DNA of 64,000 bases. It comes from Gari tellinella (lineage: Eukaryota > Mollusca > Bivalvia > Cardiida > Psammobiidae). Under the pieces are notes generated by a model. It worked only from the letters and a program-made list of their open reading frames with translations, searched no databases and had not been told where the DNA came from. Positions 53,956 to 63,786 of this stretch are shown in pieces (position 1 is the first letter of the stretch; each line of letters starts with the position of its first letter). A program made the position numbers and the translations under genes. The stretch is from assembly GCA_922989275.2 (NCBI GenBank), contig OV277869.1, positions 25,430,189 to 25,494,188 of the forward strand. The letters run 5' to 3'.

Positions 53956-56900
53956 ATGAGTGATGCAGTGGAGTTTTCCTGGTTTGATACTATATCCGAT
54001 GATGTCTTGCTACAGATTCTGGCGTATGTGCCGAGGAAAGATTGGAAAAACCTGAGAAATGTGAACAGGCGGTTCAGCAATGTTTGCTGTGACAAAGAAA
54101 TTTTCAGGTGACAAGACCATCTGTTATGGGAAGTGTGTGGGTGGAAAAAGCCAAGAGTCTGTTAAAAAGGACATTTGCAAACTTTGGATACCCTGATGAG
54201 ATGCTGCGTAATGCATCTTATCAGGGTCTCCACCGTTTGCTATGTCATTAGCCCACCTAAGTGTACATTTAAAAGAAAAAGAACAGTGAGCTATTTTTGG
54301 AACCGCAGTTATAATCCTTAAACAGTCAGGCACTTTGTGTTTGACTGTGACAATTTTGATAACCAAAGAAATGTTATGGAAAGAAGATGCCAAGAGATTC
54401 TAATGAAATATGGTGAAAGTGGACAAGTAGTAGACATGAAAGTGCTGACGGGAAATGGAGATGGTTGGGTGCCAGACTTAAAGCTGCTGCCTGTGTATGA
54501 ATTCAGAGATCATGGAAAACTTTCTCCATTTCTTAGTCAGCACCAAAAGATTCTAAAACCAGCCTGTTAATGACAATTATCAAGTGTATTCATCAAGAGT
54601 TATAAAGAAAACCACATAGAGCAAACTTCACATAGAGAGTCAGACCATACTCAGCTGTATAAATTGATCATATTATATAATGTTCCTTGGTAAAATGAAA
54701 CCAGCTTTTTCAGTGACAATGAATTTTTGTTTTTGACCCAAATGTCCAATCGCATACAGTTGAACTTCACTATCATACTATCTCGAACACGTTTATTTTA
54801 TTTAGTAAGTCAAGCTAACCCATATTTCTTTTGATGAATATCTTTATCTCAAACTCGCTTAAGAGGAACTAATATATATTTAAGTCACGTTTTAACTTTG
54901 AAATACAGGTATGCTTTTACCTGTATAAATGTCTAGGCAAGAAAAAACACTGAGACGTCTCATGTGAGGCCCATACCTTATGTTTGATAGTGTGGTTAGT
55001 TAAAAACCCATTGACAAAACCATTGAGTGTGAATAATGTCAGGGCCTCTATAGAAAACTTGAGATTGCTGACATTGGCTGAGCCCACTTTTCTCATGCTT
55101 TACAGTAACTTTCACGCCTAGCAAGAACAATATGGGGGAGATCTAATCAATGAATGGACTGGGGTAATGTCTTTAAGTGAGTTTGAAATATCAACGTTCG
55201 GCTGTATATCTAAAGCCTGTTTTAACTGGCACGTGACTGCCTTATCCGACATCATTATTTGGTAACCAAGAAAGTTGGATAAGTCAGGTTATACTGTAGC
55301 CAGGGCTCCAGATAAGAGGGAGTAACCTGAACAAATCCAATATTTTCTCCCCTCATTCCAGCACCAAATCCTATGGTGTTAATAGTTATTAGAATCATCT
55401 CTTCGAGATGATTCTAATGAGTAGTGACATAATAGGATTTAAAGCAGACATAAAGGTTTTATTTAAATACAGTGCTCCCTCTCTACAACGACACCCAATG
55501 GGAGACACAGCTAGTGTTCGTTGTACGGAGGGAGTCGTTATAGAGAGGGAAAATTAAGATTTGGATTACATTTGTAAACAGCTTGAATCCAGATCAGACG
55601 CCTCGTCACGCTGCGTCTGATCTGGATTCGAGCTGTTTGTCACTTGTCATTATGTGTTTTCTGTCAAAATGTCATTTATGTAGGAAAAACAGCAGACAAC
55701 AATTTTCAGCAGGCGATATTGCAGCAGTGCAAGCATTAGACATAATTGTCTTGGGAACGGAGGCAAATGTCGTTGTAAGGAGGGAGTCGTTGTTGGGAGG
55801 GCCGTTGTAGGGAGGGAACACTGTACTCCCCTTCTCTGGAGCCCTATATAGCTATTTGATCGTGTTTCAGAGCTCCAGATATAGGGAGTATTTCAAAACC
55901 TAAAATCTTTATTTCTGAATTAATCCCTATGGTGTCACTACTCATTAGAATCGTCTCTCCAAGACAATTCTAATGAGTAGTCACTCCATAGGATTGCTGC
56001 TGAAACTAGCATTATATACAAGAAAACGTTGGATTTGTTAAGTTTGTAACTCCCTCTTATCTGTAGACCTGTTTATCTATTGGATTGTGTTTATTTCAGG
56101 CACTCTAATTTGGCCTGTGCATATGGCATGTCAGAGAGAGATCTTCATGACTATCTCAGAACTGGCAGCGGGCTGATAGAGACGATTAACTTAAACCACT
56201 GTCACTGGTTCTCCTCCACGGTGCTGTCCACCAGTATTGCAAGATGTAAGAAAGTACAGGAGTTGTCCCTCTTAGACTGCCGACTGACGACCAAAGGTCT
56301 GTCCAGGATACTGTGTTCACTAGACTGTCTCAAGACACTGATCTTGTCAGTTCAAAACTTACTGGAATTCTCCAATGAGATCAACTGTAATCAAGATGTG
56401 CAGAGATCGTTGAGAAACTTGCAGCACTTTGGGTTGCATATAAGAGAGGAAAGTAACGGAAATGTGTTCAATTCATTACAGTTTCATCTCAGTCAGCAAA
56501 CTACAATTATCGAGTATTGCCCAAACCTAGTCAGCTTCTGTGTTATAGGACAGCCAGGCTCAAGTTGTCAACGCTTGTCCAAACGGCTCATTCATCCACT
56601 TATTGTCAAAACTGAAAACATGGCAAATCTCAAGACTATGTCTATCAATAGTACCAACGAAGCAACATCGAGGCTGTATTTCTTCGGTATTCTAGTCAAA
56701 GCTTTTGAAGCTGGTGTTCATTTTAAAAACTTATCTGTATCTGGGTTAGACTTGAAACAAGCTGTGAAAAAATCATACTTTATCAGATCTCTCAAAGAAT
56801 CATGCCCAACTTTAGAAAATCTGGATCTGTCAAAAGTTCATATTGACGAGCTTGAACCGTCCATTTCCATTGATGATGCTCCATGTCTCAAGTACTTGAA

Positions 56901-59900
56901 TTTGTCGGACATACGTTCTGAGAGCAACTGCCTTGGTCTGATGAACATTGCTAGTCATTGCCCCAATTTGGTCAGTTTGAATCTGCGAGGTGCTACATCC
57001 GGTCAGAGATATTGGACAGAGGTAATATAATACAGTTAAACTTGTCTTAACAGTTTCCCAATACCCTGTTCTCAGCGTTTAACACAAGTGGTTGCCTAAA
57101 GTGAGCTTAAAGTAAAGCAGAAAACTGCAAAAGGAGATTTCTGCTTTACTTTCAGTCTTCTTTAACTCTTTCAACACTATTCCAGCTGGCTTGCGGAAGG
57201 TCAGTGGTTCTACCCAGTTGCCAATTTGTGCATGAAACAGTGCATTTAAAGAACTTCTAGGGTCTTCCTCTACCTGTAATTAGCTGGACGTCGCGATATG
57301 ACTGAAATACTGTTAAAAGCGACTTAAAATGAAAACAAATCATAATCAAATCAATCTTTCAACACAAAGTAACTCTTGTGGGTTATTAAGATTCCCTTGT
57401 GGATAATTTTAGTTACCAAAAAACATGAACCAGTCTTACTTGGAATTCTTGGTAGTTTAATAAATACTGGTCTAAATTATCAAACAGTGTAGACCCAGAT
57501 CACAGGTCTCCTCAAGGAAAGTAAAATTTGAAAATTCTATTTTTAGAACAATAGCAGACGACAATTGATGAATGCGGAAAAAATTACCCAGCATGCAAAG
57601 TATTTCGTCTGTTACATAGCCATGAAGGAGTATAATTTCGAATATTTTCAGGAAACCATTGCCAGTTTTGGTGAGCTGTTAGGGAGTTGTCCAAACCTTC
57701 AATATGTGAATCTGACCGGTATCCACATCCATAATAGTGGTACTAGTCAATCCCTCATCAGTGTACTTGCCAGTCACAAGCTGAAAGGTAGGACACTATA
57801 AGCAAACTTGTACATTTCCAGGTCATCTTTTGTGACATCAACCTGGCTGTTTAGGGTTTCAAAGTTAGAGCCATGAGCAATGTTGGTTATGTGGCCAGCA
57901 AGGTATAATAGATTAACCAATTATCCCATAGCCTGTTTCTAGCTTTGAAGACAGATGACTACTTAAAGCAGGTTGAAAGTAAAGCAGAATGTGCCGTAAG
58001 GCACATTCTGCTTTACTTTCAGCCTGCTTTAAGCTTTTATCTGCTAGAAAATAGTTCTTGTCATACATAACTGTATAAATTGGAATTATTTTACTCAGTG
58101 GAGAAATAAGTTAAATGGGTAAAAAGGCGTATTTATGGGGTAATGGGTTAAAGGAAATAGCCACATAAGACAAATGTTGTGAGTACCTGAACATCCGTCT
58201 TTCCATGGGTCTGTATAATGCTAACCAGATTTTACTGATTTGTCTAGCATCAATGATGCTACTAGAACTAGTTAGTGTGAAATGTACTATTGACGTATTG
58301 TATTGTTCGACAATATTGACCTGACGTTGGTGACCTCTATTAGCATAATTTCACACTTGTTGCATTTCTAAATATAGCTTCGGAACACTTCGTAATAATT
58401 TATACGAGAACGCACATTGTACATAACCACATCGGTACTGAGAAAATATAGCATTGCCCGGTTCCACAAATATCGACAGGTATTTAGAGCAGTTGGTAAG
58501 GAAGACGACTATACTTTATTTTCCGTACAGTCAGTGGTTCGAATCCCATGCAATACTCATACATTTTTCACTTTTTTTTTACAATTCTTACTGTTTCTTT
58601 TAAGTATTCATACAACATCTATTTCGATAGGAACACGATTCTTTTGTTGTAATTTTTTTTTAAATTATGTCATAGAGTCTGTATGGTCTATAAAATAACA
58701 TTTTATAAAATAAAAATATTTCCCCTCTATCGGGATTCGAAACCGGAACCTCGATGTTACTAATCCCTTGCTCTACCGACACACCTATTGCAGATGAGTT
58801 ACATATGAGGGGTGTAAATTAGGCATATATTGGCAAAGTTCACAGGTGAGGACATCGATGATTTTACCTGAATTAAAACCCACTCGAAAGCGCAACACGA
58901 TGCGTTTTAGTAGATACGATTATACTAGGAGACTCGGGAATAATAGTTTATCAGCAACAACTTTTTGAACTTGCTCAATGTGGAGTATTAATCCGCTGAG
59001 GATCACAACTGTAACAAAATTCACGTAATCAGCCGAAACAACCCGACACTGTACGATCCACTATCGATTATGGATTTATACAGCGTCATCTTACAATAAT
59101 TTATTCATGCATAAAGTTCAACGTCAGGTAAATATTGTCGCACAATACCAAAATGATTTTTGGTCCCTTATTAAAAATCCTGGTGGAGGTTGTTGAAATG
59201 AAAACATTGCTAAAGTTTCTAATTGTTATTAAAGTCCTGTAGTATCCAATGTAGACAATGCGCTAATCCAACATAACATAAGTTGAAATAACTAACTGTT
59301 CAATATTACTATTCGTTAAGGAATTCCTGAATCCAATGTCCAAAATGTATTTTAGTTTCGTCTGGAAATGCCTGAACAAGCCTGGCGACCGACGCCGCTA
59401 CTTTTAAAATCACATCCTTACTGCCGAAATCTAAATCTAAACTACCTGCTTAGTCTGCTAGACTGGTATTTAGTAGGTGTATTTATACATAGTCTGCAAC
59501 CATCAACCCAGACGAGTTTCATAACCACATCTACTTTGATGGAGCAACTTATGTCATACATAATTATAAGAGACTCCAAAATTGCCAGCAGGTGTTACAA
59601 CTGTGTTTTCAGCATAAAATATGTATCACCGTGTATTGCATTGATAAATATTTGTCTGGAGTGCAAATTAACTTTGCTACACTATTTTAGGTTTGAGAAG
59701 CATTGCCTTGCCTGTTTGCTGCCTGGTACAACCACAGGCTACAGAGACCGGTAAACAACCTAGCTATGTGCCCAAAGGCTTTGGAAAGAGACAGAGGATA
59801 TCTAAACAGGTAATTTAACCCTTAACTACATTGCTTGGTCTGTCTAAAGACCCCAAACCTCCCCAAACCACTTAAAATTCCCCACTACTACAATTCCTTA

Positions 59901-62900
59901 ATATCTATTCTAACACGACTCGAAACCTACGGCATATAGACAAAGAATACAGAGAAACGTATATTACGCCGTGATAATGAACTGCACGCGCGGCGTTTCC
60001 ATCCGCTGTTCCATTTGCCCCATACGCGTAATACATAAATAGTATTTTTTATAGTAAAAGTCGCGTTAGAATTAAGATTCGTTATTTCTTAATTCTAACA
60101 CGACTCGAAACTTACGGCATATAGACAAAGAATACCCAGAAACGTATATAACACCGCGATAATGAACTCACGTGCGGCATTTCCATCCGCTGTTCCATTT
60201 GCCCCATACGCGTAATACATAAATAGTATTTTTATAATAAAAGTCGCGTAAGAATTAAAATAACGAATCTGTAGGTGTCCATTTCCTTGCATTAGATCAC
60301 AGTTAGTCGTTGAGATGTGGGTAATAAGATCATGAGGCCTAGAGGCCTCATGATCTAATGTCTCCACATCTCAACTCCTAACTGTGATCTAATGCACGGT
60401 AATGAACACCTATAAATTTGTTATTTCTTAAATCAAATAAAGCTTTTAAATGGTGTATTTCAACTTAAATAACGTATAAAGAAAATAAAGAGCAAAAATG
60501 TAATCTAGGTAATTATTGTCTGCACAAACCTTATGATGGGACTACTCATTAGAATCATCGCAAAGAGACAGTTTTAACCCATTACCCCATAGCCTGTTTC
60601 TAATTAAGAAAATAGATGACCACACAAAGCAGGTTGCAAGTAAAGCAGAATGCACCTTAACCCTTTCCCTTATAAAAGCGCCTTTTAGCGCATTCAGTTT
60701 AATCCTCTGCTGAAGAAAATAGTTTCAATTGAAACAGTCATGGATATGTGCATAAGGAATATTTTCTTTATTCTAGCTGGTGGTGGATTAAAGCAGGTTA
60801 AAAGTAAAGCAGGATGCGCCTTATGGCGCATTCTGCTTTACTTTTAACCTGCTTTAAGTAGTCATCTATTTTCAAAACTAGAAACAGGTTATTGGGTAAA
60901 GGGTTAAGGCACATTCTGTTTTACTTTCAGCCTGTTTAAGCTACCATCTACTAGGATATTTTAAAGTATTTCTTAAGTAACAAATTAATGACCTGAATAA
61001 AATATATGGAACAATTTTCTTCACTGGAGGAATAAATAAAATGGGCTAAAAGGGGCTTCTATGGGGGGAAAGTGTTAATGAATAGTCACACCGTATGGAT
61101 TGGTGCAAACATGGAGAAAATGTTGTAAAATTTTAGTCAACTCTGTGTTATCTGGATCCATGTACAGTGAAACCCCTCTAAACCGGACATGGGTGGGGAC
61201 AACAAAAACATCCGGTTTAGAGGGGTTTCCGGTTTAGAGGGGTTTTAACCCATAGCTTGTTTCTAGTATGGAAGGTAGCTGACCACTTAAAGCAGGTTGA
61301 AAGTAAAGCAGAATGCGCCTTAAGGCGCATTCTGCTTTACTTTCAACCTGCTTTAAGCTATCATATGCTAGAAGATAGAAAATATTTCTGATGATATATA
61401 TATGTTCATGAATGTATTTTCTTCAGTGAAGGAATAAATCAATAGCGTAAAAATGGATGGGAAACAGGACAAAAGTTTTTGTCCGGTTTAGAGAGAATTC
61501 CGGTATTTAGAGGTTCCGTTTTGGAGGGGTTCCACTGTATTACTATACAGTTATTGGCCCGCACAGCAAGGGTGTGTTGCATTCTTAACAAAGTAAATCT
61601 GTTACTATTTATAGTAAGGTATACAATAAAGTCAAATATGTTAGGGACCAGTGAGGGAAGTAGCCTGGAGTTCTTTAAAGACAGGTAACTGTTTAATGCA
61701 GGACGAAGTAAGACAGAAAACTCCTATATAAGAGCTTTTTTTCTTAAATTTGTCCTACGTTAAGCTGCGACCTGCCCTACAGGCTACAAATACATATTAT
61801 TTTTAGTGATCACTTAACCCGTTGCCCCATACCCTGCTTTTAATATCAAAGACAGATGATCACATAAAAAGTAGATTGAAAGTAAAGCAGAATGCCCTTT
61901 AACCAATAACCCCATAAACATGTCTTTTTTACGTCTTAGATTTATTCCTCCGCTGAAGAAAATAGTTCCAATTTATACAGTCATGAAAATACAGCATAAG
62001 AAATATTTTCTATCTTCTAGAAGATGGTAGCTTAACCCTTTCCCCAAAGGAAGCGCCTTTTAGCGACTTCAGTTTATTCTTCCGCTGAAGAAAATAGTTC
62101 CAATTTATACAGTCATGAATATGCACCATAAGAAATATACTCTATATCCTAACAGAGGTTAGCTTAAAGCAGACTGAAAGTAAAGCAGAATACGCCTTAA
62201 GGCGCATTCTGCTTTTAGCCTGCTTAAGTGGTCACCTGTTTTCAAAACTAAAATCAGACTATAGGGTAGTGGGTTAAAGCAGGCTGAAACTAAAGCAGAA
62301 TACGCCTTAAGACGCATTCTGCTTTCAGCCTGCTTAAGTGGTCACCTGTTTTCAAAACTAGAAACAGGTTCTGGGTTAATGGGTTCTGGCTTTCAGCCTG
62401 CTTTAACCCATTAACACTTAGCCTGTTTCTAGTTTTAACCCTTTACCTCATAGCTTGTTTCTAGTTTTGAAAAACAGGTGACCACTTAAAGCAGGTTGAA
62501 AGTAAAGCAGAATGCCCTTTAACCAATAACCCCATAAACATGTCTTTTTTACGTCTTAGATTTATTCCTCCGCTGAAGAAAATAGTTCCAATTTATACAG
62601 TCATGAAAATACAGCATAAGAAATATTTTCTATCTTCTAGAAGATGGTAGCTTAACCCTTTCCCCAAAGGAAGCGCCTTTTAGCGACTTCAGTTTATTCT
62701 TCCGCTGAAGAAAATAGTTCCAATTTATACAGTCATGAATATGCACCATAAGAAATATACTCTATATCCTAACAGAGGTTAGCTTAAAGCAGACTGAAAG
62801 TAAAGCAGAATACGCCTTAAGGCGCATTCTGCTTTTAGCCTGCTTAAGTGGTCACCTGTTTTCAAAACTAAAATCAGACTATAGGGTAGTGGGTTAAAGC

Positions 62901-63701
62901 AGGCTGAAACTAAAGCAGAATACGCCTTAAGACGCATTCTGCTTTCAGCCTGCTTAAGTGGTCACCTGTTTTCAAAACTAGAAACAGGTTCTGGGTTAAT
63001 GGGTTCTGGCTTTCAGCCTGCTTTAACCCATTAACACTTAGCCTGTTTCTAGTTTTAACCCTTTACCTCATAGCTTGTTTCTAGTTTTGAAAAACAGGTG
63101 ACCACTTAAAGCAGGTTGAAAGTAAAGCAGAATGTGCCTTAAGGCACATTCTGCTTTACTTTCAGCTTGCTTTAAGCTAAAATCTGCTAGGCTATATAAA
63201 ATATTTTAGTGGTTATTGTTCATGAGGGTATAAACTGGAACTATTTTCTTCAGCGGAGGAATAAATTAAATACGCTAAAAGTCGCTTCTATGGGGGAAAG
63301 GGTTAAAGACAGGTGACAACCTAAGTCAGGTTGAAAGTAAAGCAGGATTACTTTCAGCTTGCTTTAAGCTACCATCTGCTTAGATATAGAATATTTTTTT
63401 CTTATCGTGCATATTCATGACTGCATAAATTGGAAATATTTTCTTCAGTGGAGGAATGTGCCTAAAAAACTAATACATTTGAATAACATGCAATGAAGTG
63501 AAATACAGACGAATTAGCGAAGTTCTAATTGTAGGCTGCAGCCTCAACTTCCAATGCCTCAGAAGGTGATGTACCAAAGATAGAAGGGGAGTTAATCTCT
63601 CTGCAGCAGGCTTGCCCAGAGGTTACCTCCCTTGAACTGATCAACACAGGCTTCAGCCAGAGTGTAATACTGTCTAGTCATAACTCCCTGTATGAGCCTT
63701 G
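53956..63701 (+). CDS. FBXL18: FBXL18-type F-box/leucine-rich-repeat protein, partial (3' part off the right edge)
   Basis: Exons: 53956-54107 (ATG, donor GTGACA), 56100-57021 (acceptor TTTCAG, donor GTAATA), 57652-57787 (acceptor TTTCAG, donor GTAGGA) and 63542-63701 (acceptor CTGCAG, donor GTAAGT). Phases agree (2/1, 0/0, 1/2) and the last intron is open, so at least 457 residues are present and more exons follow. An in-frame stop nine bases upstream supports the start. Residues 9-50 form an F-box (TISDDVLLQILAYVPRKDW, then LRNVNRRFSNVC), which binds SKP1 in SCF ubiquitin ligases. LRR segments follow (IETINLNHCHWF, VQELSLLDCRLT, LENLDLSKVHID, LVSLNLRGATS, LQYVNLTGIHI, VTSLELINTGF). The HCHWF/ARCKKVQEL stretch resembles vertebrate FBXL18 GCYWL/ARCRSLVKV. 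Substrate is not inferable. Confidence 0.85.
54174..54241. repeat. Core-A-like hairpin (FBXL18 intron 1)
   Basis: GCAAACTTTGGATACCCTGA with imperfect mirror TCAGGGTCTCCACCGTTTGC; carrier not visible. Confidence 0.6.
54331..54570 (+). pseudogene. Probable LINE C-terminal remnant
   Basis: HFVFDCDNFDNQRN at the start resembles the His/Cys motif near the C-terminus of many LINE ORF2 proteins (HxxxxCxxYxxxR). The remaining 65 codons are not recognisable. It lies in intron 1 of FBXL18, 220 bases after the first exon, with no acceptor in front. Confidence 0.4.
54755..54930. mobile_element. Diverged family-H element
   Basis: CAGTTGAACTTCACTATC, AAACTCGCTTAAGAGGAAC and GTTTTAACTTTGAAATACAG follow the order of family H; right end missing. 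Confidence 0.45.
55301..55846. mobile_element. Carrier-D MITE with core D, split by a carrier-F insertion
   Basis: CAGGGCTCCAGATAAGAGGG at the left. The core-D hairpin is near 55367-55441. The right end CCCTTCTCTGGAGCCCT follows the F element at 55468-55824. Confidence 0.8.
55468..55824. mobile_element. Carrier-F MITE with core A, nested
   Basis: TACAGTGCTCCCTCTCTACA to GTAGGGAGGGAACACTGTA, TA borders; core A at 55574-55639 (axis CCTCGTCACGCTGCG). Confidence 0.85.
55868..56071. mobile_element. Carrier-D MITE with core D next to FBXL18 exon 2
   Basis: CAGAGCTCCAGATATAGGGA to CCCTCTTATCTGTAGACCTG, ending 28 bases before the exon. The branch point and pyrimidine tract must therefore lie in 56072-56099 or within the MITE end. 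Confidence 0.75.
57097..57165. repeat. Hairpin related to the 23650 core
   Basis: AAAGTAAAGCAGAAAACTGC with mirror GAGATTTCTGCTTTACTTTC; axis near AAAAGG. Ends abut a core-C carrier. Confidence 0.55.
57162..57515. mobile_element. Core-C carrier interrupted by a SINE and truncated
   Basis: TTAACTCTTTCAACACTA, then the SINE, then TCTTTCAACACAAAGTAACT and the family blocks to CAAACAGTGTAGACCCAGAT; the right half is missing. Confidence 0.7.
57180..57354 (+). mobile_element. SINE with 13-bp target duplication
   Basis: Flanked by TCTTTCAACACTA (57167-57179) and TCTTTCAACACAA (57355-57367). Body has GTCAGTGGTTCTACCCAG, AGGGTCTTCCTCTACCTG, AGCTGGACGTCGCG, ACTGAAATACTGTTAAAAGC and an A-rich tail. 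The tRNA head is truncated. Confidence 0.75.
57913..58151. mobile_element. TTAA-bounded MITE with core B (FBXL18 intron 3)
   Basis: TTAACCAATTATCCCATAGC to TTATGGGGTAATGGGTTAA; hairpin 57961-58034, axis TGTGCCGTAAGGCACA. Confidence 0.85.
58470..58800. mobile_element. Two inverted tRNA-like segments
   Basis: Plus strand 58478-58560 has TTAGAGCAGTTGGTAAGG and GTGGTTCGAATCCCATGC (A- and B-box-like). Minus strand 58797-58724 has GTGTCGGTAGAGCAAGG and GGTTTCGAATCCCGATAG. Neither folds into a sound acceptor stem, so they are read as SINE heads rather than tRNA genes. Confidence 0.5.
58810..59900. other. FBXL18 intron DNA, no gene recognised
   Basis: A 128-codon open frame at 59368-59754 has no recognisable motif, no splice context and ordinary composition, so it is not called. 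Confidence 0.5.
59905..60075. mobile_element. ATTCTAACACGACTCG MITE, copy 1
   Basis: Ends ATTCTAACACGAC and, inverted, TTAATTCTAACGCGAC. Interior GCGGCGTTTCCATCCGCTGT and CCATTTGCCCCATACGCGTA. Copy 2 follows 185 bases downstream. Confidence 0.65.
60089..60259. mobile_element. ATTCTAACACGACTCG MITE, copy 2
   Basis: TTAATTCTAACACGACTCG to GTCGCGTAAGAATTAA, TTAA at both borders; near-identical to copy 1 with small indels. Confidence 0.7.
60262..60423. mobile_element. Long palindrome
   Basis: TAACGAATCTGTAGGTGTCC..GCATTAGATCACAGTTAG..GAGATGTGG..AAGATCATGAGGCCT mirrored with few mismatches; axis AGGCCTAGAGGCCT. Arms about 78 bases. Confidence 0.8.
60574..61078. mobile_element. Core-B MITE with another core-B MITE at its axis
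   Basis: Outer ends TTAACCCATTACCCCATAGC and GGGGGGAAAGTGTTAA. Its hairpin is split at TTAA (AGAATGCACC[TTAA..TTAA]GGCACATTCTG). It also interrupts a core-D element (CTACTCATTAGAATCATC at 60541, resuming AATAGTCACACCGTATGG at 61081). Confidence 0.85.
60657..60907. mobile_element. Inner TTAA-bounded core-B MITE
   Basis: TTAACCCTTTCCCTTATAAA to ATTGGGTAAAGGGTTAA; intact hairpin near 60794-60858 with axis TGCGCCTTATGGCGCA. Confidence 0.85.
61163..61539. mobile_element. Carrier-G MITE containing core B, second copy
   Basis: TACAGTGAAACCCCTCTAAA to GGAGGGGTTCCACTGTA; core B at 61286-61357. Same internal junctions as 3605-3976, with only scattered differences. Confidence 0.85.
61877..63136. repeat. 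Exact 620-bp tandem duplication of a MITE cluster
   Basis: 61877-62516 and 62497-63136 read identically wherever compared, offset exactly 620. Each copy holds a half core-B element interrupted at TTTAACCAATAACCCC, a TTAACCCTTTCCCCAAAGGA element, and two short core-B hairpins. Confidence 0.85.
63055..63306. mobile_element. TTAA-bounded MITE with core B
   Basis: TTAACCCTTTACCTCATAGC to ATGGGGGAAAGGGTTAA; hairpin 63107-63175. A partial further copy follows at 63310-63460, ending 80 bases before the FBXL18 exon. Confidence 0.8.
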
Positions 63702-63786
63702 GTAAGTACTTTTATCCCTTGACTCCTTAACATTTTCTACCATTTCAATTTCAAAATAATATTGCTTTACCCTATAGCCTGTTTTT

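Noticed and set aside
59368..59754. 128-codon plus-strand frame inside the FBXL18 intron
   Set aside because: No recognisable motif, no acceptor or donor that joins FBXL18 in phase; exon 3 joins 63542 directly in phase.
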